Source: Nonomuraea pusilla (GTDB lineage: Bacteria; Actinomycetota; Actinomycetes; Streptosporangiales; Streptosporangiaceae). Taken from it: 64,000 nt of DNA. The stretch is from NCBI RefSeq assembly GCF_900109355.1, contig NZ_FOBF01000009.1, positions 1 through 64,000 on the forward strand, given 5' to 3'. Below are positions 59,106 to 64,000 of this stretch, piece by piece (the first letter of the stretch is position 1; each line of letters opens with the position of its first letter). The notes beneath the pieces were generated by a model, which was not told the DNA's origin, made no database searches, and was given only the letters and a program-made list of their open reading frames with translations. The translations under genes and the position numbers were made by a program.

Positions 59106-59549
59106 TCAGAGGTCGAGGCGGCGGCGGATGCGGTCGAGCTCGCCCATCACGTCCTCGAAGGTGCGCTCGTAGGTCGCCTCGGCCTGCCTGACCTGGGACA
59201 GCGCGCCTTCCGGGTCGTTGAGGAAGCGCATGGGGTTGTGCTCCTCGCCGTAGATCTCGCTCATCAGCTCGTTGACGCCGCGCTGGAGGTCCGCGGTGGC
59301 GGCCTCGATGGTCGCCTTGATCTTCTCGGCCAGCTCGGCGGCGCCGAGCCGCATCGCCTTCGGGTGCAGGTCGAGGGTCCGCAGGCCTTCCTGGGCGTAT
59401 TCGACGGTGACGAGGCCGTCGGGGTCCTCGGCGCGGCCGACGACTTTGGCCATCTCCTGCTGGAGCTGCTCGGCCTTGGCGAACTGCTCGTCGGTGCCGC
59501 GCAAGAGCTTGTCGATATCGATGTTGGCGAAGTCCCCGAACTCCGTCAT
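59106..59549 (-). CDS. YbaB/EbfC family protein (EspL-like)
   Basis: The 147-residue protein fits the YbaB/EbfC fold: EQFAKAEQLQQEMAKVVGRAED, GLVTVEYAQEGLRTLDLHPKAMRL, and a C-terminal coiled region with ERTFEDVMGELDRIRRRLD. YbaB proteins bind DNA or act as chaperone-like partners. The T7SS protein EspL of mycobacteria carries this domain. ATG 59549 (MTEFGDF) is used; a TTG at 59558 would add three residues. It is convergent with the 58356 gene. Confidence 0.78.
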   Translation of the reverse strand: MTEFGDFANIDIDKLLRGTDEQFAKAEQLQQEMAKVVGRAEDPDGLVTVEYAQEGLRTLDLHPKAMRLGAAELAEKIKATIEAATADLQRGVNELMSEIYGEEHNPMRFLNDPEGALSQVRQAEATYERTFEDVMGELDRIRRRLDL

Positions 59550-59621
59550 TCGCCCCAACCCCTTCTTATGCCGACATGTGACAAGCGAGTCAACCGCACC
59601 CTTACCAGACGCGCAATCCCG

Positions 59622-60476
59622 CTACGGCTGGGCCATCTGGACGTCGGGTTCGACCCACTGGAAGTTCTGGTGTCCGGGGGGCAGCGCGCCCTTGGCGGGC
59701 GGCTCGTTGTACGACGGGAAGCCCTTGAGGTCGATGGTAGCCTGGCTGAAGTCGATGGCGGCGTCCCCGCTCGGCATGACGTAGCCGAACTGGTGGTCCT
59801 TCTTCAGCAGCGTGGACAGGACGTCCATGGCCTCCTTGAGCATGGAGGCCAGCATGCCGGTGAAGACCGCCACCGTGCCGATGGCCAGGGAACCGACCAG
59901 CTTCTCCAGGATCATCCCGGTGACCCACACACCGGGCACGGGCACGGCCTTCATCCGCATCGCCGCGATCAGCAGGGTGGTCGCCGTGGCCGCCGTCGTG
60001 GCCATCTGCACCCAGTAGCTGCGGTACCCGGCGGCGATCTCGTCGATCACGCCGCCGATCTCGCTCAGCGTGTTGCGCAGCACGCCGATCTCCCGGTGGA
60101 AGACCGCGATGACCCGCTCCAGCTCCTGCTGGTCGAGCGCGATCCAGCCGCTGCGGGACGTGGCGATGATCTGCGGCAGGAGCTGCTTGACGCCGTCGTC
60201 GAGCCGGGCGGCCATGCCGAACTTCCAGTTGCTCGCGGCCTGCGCCATGCCGGGCTCGTTCGCGATGGCGGTGCCGGCGATGACCGCGACCGGCACCAGG
60301 TAGACGGAGAACCGGGCCAGGCTCCTCCAGCTCATGAGCACCCGGGGGCCGAGCGGCTCGGCCTCGGCGGCGAGGGGCGCGAACTTTCCGGTGCCGGGGT
60401 TCATGGGCAGCATGGGCGACCGCGGCGAGCGGAGGGAGCCGCCCTTGTTGATCGCGTCCAGGTACGGGTCGCTCAT
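59622..60476 (-). CDS. T7SS-locus membrane protein
   Basis: The 284-residue protein has a soluble N-terminus (SDPYLDAINKGGSLRSP), a membrane helix at about 57-75, a helical region (QQELERVIAVFHREIGVLRNTLSEIGGVIDEIAAGY), and two more helices at about 150-175 and 185-215. It ends in GHQNFQWVEPDVQMAQP. It resembles the other WXG-like membrane proteins in layout but lacks a clear WxG. It is ATGA-coupled to the 60473 gene. Function unknown. Confidence 0.68.
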   Translation of the reverse strand: MSDPYLDAINKGGSLRSPRSPMLPMNPGTGKFAPLAAEAEPLGPRVLMSWRSLARFSVYLVPVAVIAGTAIANEPGMAQAASNWKFGMAARLDDGVKQLLPQIIATSRSGWIALDQQELERVIAVFHREIGVLRNTLSEIGGVIDEIAAGYRSYWVQMATTAATATTLLIAAMRMKAVPVPGVWVTGMILEKLVGSLAIGTVAVFTGMLASMLKEAMDVLSTLLKKDHQFGYVMPSGDAAIDFSQATIDLKGFPSYNEPPAKGALPPGHQNFQWVEPDVQMAQP

Positions 60477-60787
60477 GCTTTGTACCGCACGATGCCGGCG
60501 TCCTCGGCGGCGCGCCAGTTGCGCTGACAGACGCCCAAGCTGTGCACCCAGCTGTCCACCGCGCCCTCGGCCTCCCCGAGGAGCTGCTCGGCCCGCTGCT
60601 GGATGCCCTCGTACGCGCCGCCGAGGATCATTCCGCCGAGCACGCCGAACCCGAGGCCCCCCACGGCCGTGGTCGGGACGAGTCCCTTGACGAAGGAGAT
60701 GAGGCCGTCGCGCAGTTCCTCCTGGAGGCGGTCCTGCGTGCGGGAGATCGTCTTGGAGGTGATGTGGATCTCACGGTTGCTTCCCAC
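60473..60787 (-). CDS. Small T7SS partner protein with W-variant YxxxE signal
   Basis: The 104-residue protein is helical with a glycine-rich hydrophobic middle (AVGGLGFGVLGGMILGGAYEG) and ends in CQRNWRAAEDAGIVRYKA. The segment W91RAAE95 aligns with YRAAE of the WXG100 protein at 55597, with Trp replacing Tyr. GTG 60787 has a weak leader. ATGA overlap with the 59622 gene suggests a two-protein unit. Confidence 0.68.
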   Translation of the reverse strand: MGSNREIHITSKTISRTQDRLQEELRDGLISFVKGLVPTTAVGGLGFGVLGGMILGGAYEGIQQRAEQLLGEAEGAVDSWVHSLGVCQRNWRAAEDAGIVRYKA

Positions 60788-60921
60788 AAGGGCCGATTCT
60801 GTCCGCTGGACGGCGGCGTTCTGCGGTGTTTCATCGTGTATCGCGGGATTTTCTTGATCGCTTCAGCGTCCGGCCAGCCGCCGCTCCCCGGCCGTTAACC
60901 CGCGCCCGGTGGCGTGCCCCC

Positions 60922-61353
60922 ATGACCTCCACGGACACCCACTTCGACCCCGACGACCTCGACCGCGTGCTCGGCGACAGCGAGAAGGCGGTCAGAGAGC
61001 TGGCCTCCGCGCTGGGCGGCCTCGCCGAGGTGACCGGCACGGGCGAGAGCCGGGGCGGCGCCGTCACCGCCCGCGTGGACGCGTCGGGCCGCCTCGACCA
61101 CCTGCGGCTGAGCCCGAGGGCGTCCAGGATGGAGCTGGACGAGCTGACCGAGGAGATCGTCGAGGCCGTGCGGGCGGCGCAGGACGACCACCAGCGCCGG
61201 GCGACGGCCGTGATCCCGCGGGCCCCGATCGGCGGGGTGTCGGCGCAGGAGGTCCAGCGGCAGTTCGAGGCGCTGCAGGACGCGTTCGCCAGGGACATGC
61301 ACGAGCGCATGGCCCGCCTCGACGAGATCCGCCGCCGCGCCAGGGACCTGTAG
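60922..61353 (+). CDS. YbaB/EbfC family protein (EspL-like), second copy
   Basis: The 143-residue protein has GGAVTARVDASGRLDHLRLSPRASRMELDELTEEIVEAVRAAQDDHQ, the YbaB/EbfC core, and a C-terminal helix LQDAFARDMHERMARLDEIRRRARDL that resembles the end of the 59106 product. ATG 60922 (MTSTDTHFDPDDLD) has no strong Shine-Dalgarno. It is on the plus strand between two minus-strand units. Confidence 0.76.
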   Translation: MTSTDTHFDPDDLDRVLGDSEKAVRELASALGGLAEVTGTGESRGGAVTARVDASGRLDHLRLSPRASRMELDELTEEIVEAVRAAQDDHQRRATAVIPRAPIGGVSAQEVQRQFEALQDAFARDMHERMARLDEIRRRARDL

Positions 61354-61365
61354 CGCCGGGAGCCG

Positions 61366-62802
61366 TCAGCCGGCCAGGCCGCGCACCCAGGCGTAGACGT
61401 CCAGGGCGCCGAGCGCCAGCGGCACCAGGGCGGCGATGAGCAGCCACTCGACGATGTCGGCCGCCCGCCCCCAGAACGGCGACGGCCTGCCCGTGGGCAG
61501 CCACACGCCCAGCCCCACCACGATCATCGCGGTCCACAGCAGCCCGAGCACGACCGCGACGGACGTCACGCCGCCGACCGCCACGCCGACGGCCACCGCG
61601 AGCGCGCCCAGGCCGCCGAGCCCGGTCAGCAGCAGCCAGAGCCGCTGCCCGACCCCCTGGAACACGCGGGCCCGCATGAGCTGGGCGAACGCCAGCACGG
61701 CCGACATGACGGCGGCGATCCACCGGCCGTCCGCGATGAGCAGGGCGTGGGCGGTGACGCCGACCAGGCACATCGCGACGACCATGCCGGTGGCGTAGCG
61801 GCGGGCCGCCTCCGTGCGCTCCAGCACCGAGACGCTGTCGAGCTGCTGGTTGTCGCCCCGCAGCTCCTCCGCGGTGGTCGGCATGCTCGGCAGCGGCACC
61901 CTGGCCAGCCGGAACGACAGCACCGGCACCACCGGCCCGAACGCCATCACGAGCGCGACCGCGGCGGCGGCGACCCCGGCGGGCGGCGCGCCCGTGACCA
62001 TGACGACGGCCGCGGAGACGGCGCCGGCCATCGAGGCGATGGCGGCGCCGAGGAACCCGGGCACGCCGTCGGCGACGGCCGTGCCGCCGAGCGTGGCCAC
62101 GAGCGCCGTGCAGGCGAGCGCGCCGAGGAGCTGCGGCGCGCCGACAGCGGCGGAGCCGCCGCCCGCGGCGGGGGCGAGCAGCCCGGCCAGGAACGCGTAC
62201 GGCATGGCGGCGTAGCCGATCAGGGCGCCCGTGCCGGAGTCGCCGACGGCCCTGGACAGGGCGGCGCCGACGCCGACGAGCAGCAGCGCGAGCGCGGCGG
62301 CGACGACGGCGGTGACGACGGGCGTGAGGCCGCCGAAGGCGAGCGCGGCGGCGCCCGCGACGAGCAGCCCGCAGGCCGCTCCCCCGCCGACGGCCCTCGT
62401 GTGCCTGCCCTCCCACTTGCCGTTGCCTTCGCGCACGCCGGTGGCGACGACGTCGGCGACGTCGTCGAACCTGGCGGGCGGCAGCTCCACGCCGCGCGGC
62501 CGCAGGTAGAGGATCTCGCCGTCGAGCACGCCCAGCGCCCCGAGGCTCTGCCCCAGGTCGAACGGCTCGCCGCCGAGCCGCTGCAGCGTCCAGCCCGGCT
62601 GGGCGGCCGCCTCGCCGCCGACCTCGCCCATGGCGCGCAGCAGCCCGGGCAGGACGTGCGGCAGCGGGATGTCGGCGGGCAGCGCGAGGTCCGCCTTCCT
62701 GCGCGGCCCGACCACGGTGACGTGGCAGAGCGGCGGCAGCGCGGCGGGCGCCTGGGCGAGCGCGCCCTGCTGCGGCGGCGGGATTTCGGCCAGCGAAGTC
62801 AC
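61366..62802 (-). CDS. eccD: Type VII secretion integral membrane protein EccD
   Basis: The 478-residue protein has an N-terminal ubiquitin-like domain (CHVTVVGPRRKADLALPADIPLPHVLPGLLRAMGE..., about 18-105) and eleven hydrophobic helices (about 130-475), the EccD layout. EccD forms the large membrane vestibule of the ESX complex. GTG 62802 (VTSLAEIPPPQQG) lacks a visible Shine-Dalgarno; an ATG near 62859 would add 19 residues and is also unsupported. It is divergent from eccC. Confidence 0.9.
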   Translation of the reverse strand: MTSLAEIPPPQQGALAQAPAALPPLCHVTVVGPRRKADLALPADIPLPHVLPGLLRAMGEVGGEAAAQPGWTLQRLGGEPFDLGQSLGALGVLDGEILYLRPRGVELPPARFDDVADVVATGVREGNGKWEGRHTRAVGGGAACGLLVAGAAALAFGGLTPVVTAVVAAALALLLVGVGAALSRAVGDSGTGALIGYAAMPYAFLAGLLAPAAGGGSAAVGAPQLLGALACTALVATLGGTAVADGVPGFLGAAIASMAGAVSAAVVMVTGAPPAGVAAAAVALVMAFGPVVPVLSFRLARVPLPSMPTTAEELRGDNQQLDSVSVLERTEAARRYATGMVVAMCLVGVTAHALLIADGRWIAAVMSAVLAFAQLMRARVFQGVGQRLWLLLTGLGGLGALAVAVGVAVGGVTSVAVVLGLLWTAMIVVGLGVWLPTGRPSPFWGRAADIVEWLLIAALVPLALGALDVYAWVRGLAG

Positions 62803-62904
62803 ATGGACAACATAGCGAGGCAGAGTTAACAATCTCCTCAACTTGGGCGTAAGGCGCATCTGGTAAGAAGGGTCTTCCCAAGCACCAGAAGGGCCGACCA
62901 GAGG

Positions 62905-64000
62905 GTGAGCATCGTCGTCGTACGGCGCCCGGAGCGCCGTCCCAGCCCGAAACCGCCGCGCGGCGAGATCCTGCTGGAGTCGCCTCCGGAGATCCCTGAG
63001 GTCCAGTCCCAGGGCATGATGGCGGTGCTCACGTACCTGCCGATGGTGGCGGGCGCGGCGGCGATGGGCCTGATGTTCACGGCGGGCGGCACCAACACCA
63101 GCCCCCTCATGTACGTGGCGAGCGGCCTGTTCGCCTTCTCCATGGTCGGCATGACGATCGGCCAGATGGGCCGCCAGGCGGGCGAGCGCAGGCACCGGCT
63201 CAACGGCGCCCGCCGCGACTACTTCCGCTACCTGGCGCAGATCCGCAAGCGGGTGCGCCGCGCCGCCGTCCAGCAGCGCGAGGCGCTGGAGTGGAGCGGG
63301 CCCCCGCCCGAGACCCTGTGGTGGACCGCCATGGGCCCGCGCCTGTGGGAGCGCCGCCCCCGCGACGAGGACTTCAGCACCGTACGACTCGGCACCGGCG
63401 TGCAGAAGCTCGCCGTGCAGCTCATCCCGCCCGACTCCAAGCCGGTCGAGGACCTCGACGCGCTCACGGCCGGGGCGCTGCGCAGGTTCATCCGCACCCA
63501 CTCGACCGTGTCCAGGCTGCCGGTGGCCGTCGCGCTGCACTCGTTCGCGCGGATCAAGGTGTCCGGCGACCCGGCGCTCGCGCGCGCCATGGTCAGGGCG
63601 ATGCTGGCGCAGATCGCGGTCTTCCACTCCCCCGACGACATGCGGATCATGGTCTGCGCGGGCCGCGAGTGGATGAGCCACTGGGAGTGGGTCAAGTGGC
63701 TGCCGCACGCCCTGCACCCGGAGGAGACCGACGGCGCCGGGCAGGTCAGGCTCATGGCCGAGAACCTGAGCGAGCTCGACCGGCTCGTCGGCGGCGAACT
63801 GAAGGAGCGGGCCAGGTTCAAGCCGGGCGCGTCGGCCGACGCGCTGCCGTACCACGTGCTCATCCTCGACGGCGGCCACGTCCCGCAGGAGTCCCAGCTC
63901 GGCCACGACGCGATCCAGGGCGTCACCGTCATCGACCTGTCGGACTCCGCCGGCGCCGTGGAGGAACGCAGCATGCTGCGGCTGCGCGTGGACCACCGCG
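62905..64000 (+). CDS. eccC: Type VII secretion ATPase EccC, N-terminal part (runs off window)
   Basis: From GTG 62905 the frame is open for 365 codons to the window end. The N-terminus RRPERRPSPKPPRGEILLESPPEIPE and LTYLPMVAGAAAMGLMF plus a second helix (about 72-90) are the EccC signature. They are followed by a helical region and the start of the DUF/FtsK part (RLGTGVQKLAVQLIPPDSKPVEDLD, VLILDGGHVPQESQLG). The ATPase domains lie beyond 64 kb. Together with EccB and EccD this shows a real ESX core. It is distinct from the 1593-residue FHA-FtsK protein. Confidence 0.92.
   Translation, partial: MSIVVVRRPERRPSPKPPRGEILLESPPEIPEVQSQGMMAVLTYLPMVAGAAAMGLMFTAGGTNTSPLMYVASGLFAFSMVGMTIGQMGRQAGERRHRLNGARRDYFRYLAQIRKRVRRAAVQQREALEWSGPPPETLWWTAMGPRLWERRPRDEDFSTVRLGTGVQKLAVQLIPPDSKPVEDLDALTAGALRRFIRTHSTVSRLPVAVALHSFARIKVSGDPALARAMVRAMLAQIAVFHSPDDMRIMVCAGREWMSHWEWVKWLPHALHPEETDGAGQVRLMAENLSELDRLVGGELKERARFKPGASADALPYHVLILDGGHVPQESQLGHDAIQGVTVIDLSDSAGAVEERSMLRLRVDHR

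Overview
The window is about 64 kb of very GC-rich DNA with short intergenic gaps, many GTG starts and many ATGA/GTGA stop-start overlaps. It looks like the chromosome of a high-GC actinomycete. A mycothiol-type formaldehyde dehydrogenase, an acyl-CoA carboxylase beta/epsilon pair, an iron box of the IdeR/DmdR type, a Tad pilus locus and an actinobacterial type VII secretion (T7SS/ESX-like) locus all fit that. A Streptosporangiales-like genus is my guess from style only. I saw no rRNA, tRNA, CRISPR array or transposase.

Positions 1-26.6 kb hold core metabolism and housekeeping: a broken-off acyl-CoA dehydrogenase, UDP-glucose dehydrogenase, purK-purE, a GtrA membrane protein, a two-component system, and bacterioferritin with its ferredoxin behind an iron box. 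A four-gene run follows (PH-domain protein, adenylate cyclase, mycothiol-dependent formaldehyde dehydrogenase, metallo-beta-lactamase-fold hydrolase), then biotin ligase, a formate-dehydrogenase-like molybdoenzyme with FdhD, an epoxide hydrolase, PEP carboxylase, an ABC exporter, acyl-CoA carboxylase subunits, a NYN nuclease-like protein, an Ada/AlkA-Ogt alkylation repair pair and a MarR regulator.

Positions 26.6-37.1 kb are one continuous minus-strand Tad/Flp pilus operon: SAF/CpaB, CpaE-like, CpaF, TadB, TadC, Flp pilin, two TadE-like pseudopilins, a TadG-like protein, a LysM plus BTAD membrane protein, a lipoprotein and a secreted protein. It starts behind a perfect 18-bp palindrome. Divergent from it is a 1593-residue FHA-FtsK/SpoIIIE (EccC-like) ATPase at 37.5-42.3 kb.

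Positions 42.8-45.8 kb carry an HTH regulator with an unknown partner and a divergent, repeat-bearing secreted alpha/beta hydrolase.

Positions 45.9-64 kb are a T7SS locus: EccB, EccD and the N-terminal part of a canonical EccC that runs off the end. Between them lie two WXG100 proteins, EspC-like small proteins, two YbaB/EbfC proteins (EspL-like), at least three membrane proteins with an embedded WXG-like motif, an M23 peptidase, a 606-residue low-complexity protein and a duplicated pair of 'small acidic protein + long PPE-like protein'. Three long proteins end in the same kind of acidic/Trp tail, several have YxxxD/E secretion signals, and a four-copy tandem duplication re-encodes the end of one tail together with its stop codon and the next ribosome binding site. 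Mycosin and EccE are not in the window and may lie beyond 64 kb. This accessory set of T7SS proteins, which I recognise only by motif, is the most promising unexplored system here.
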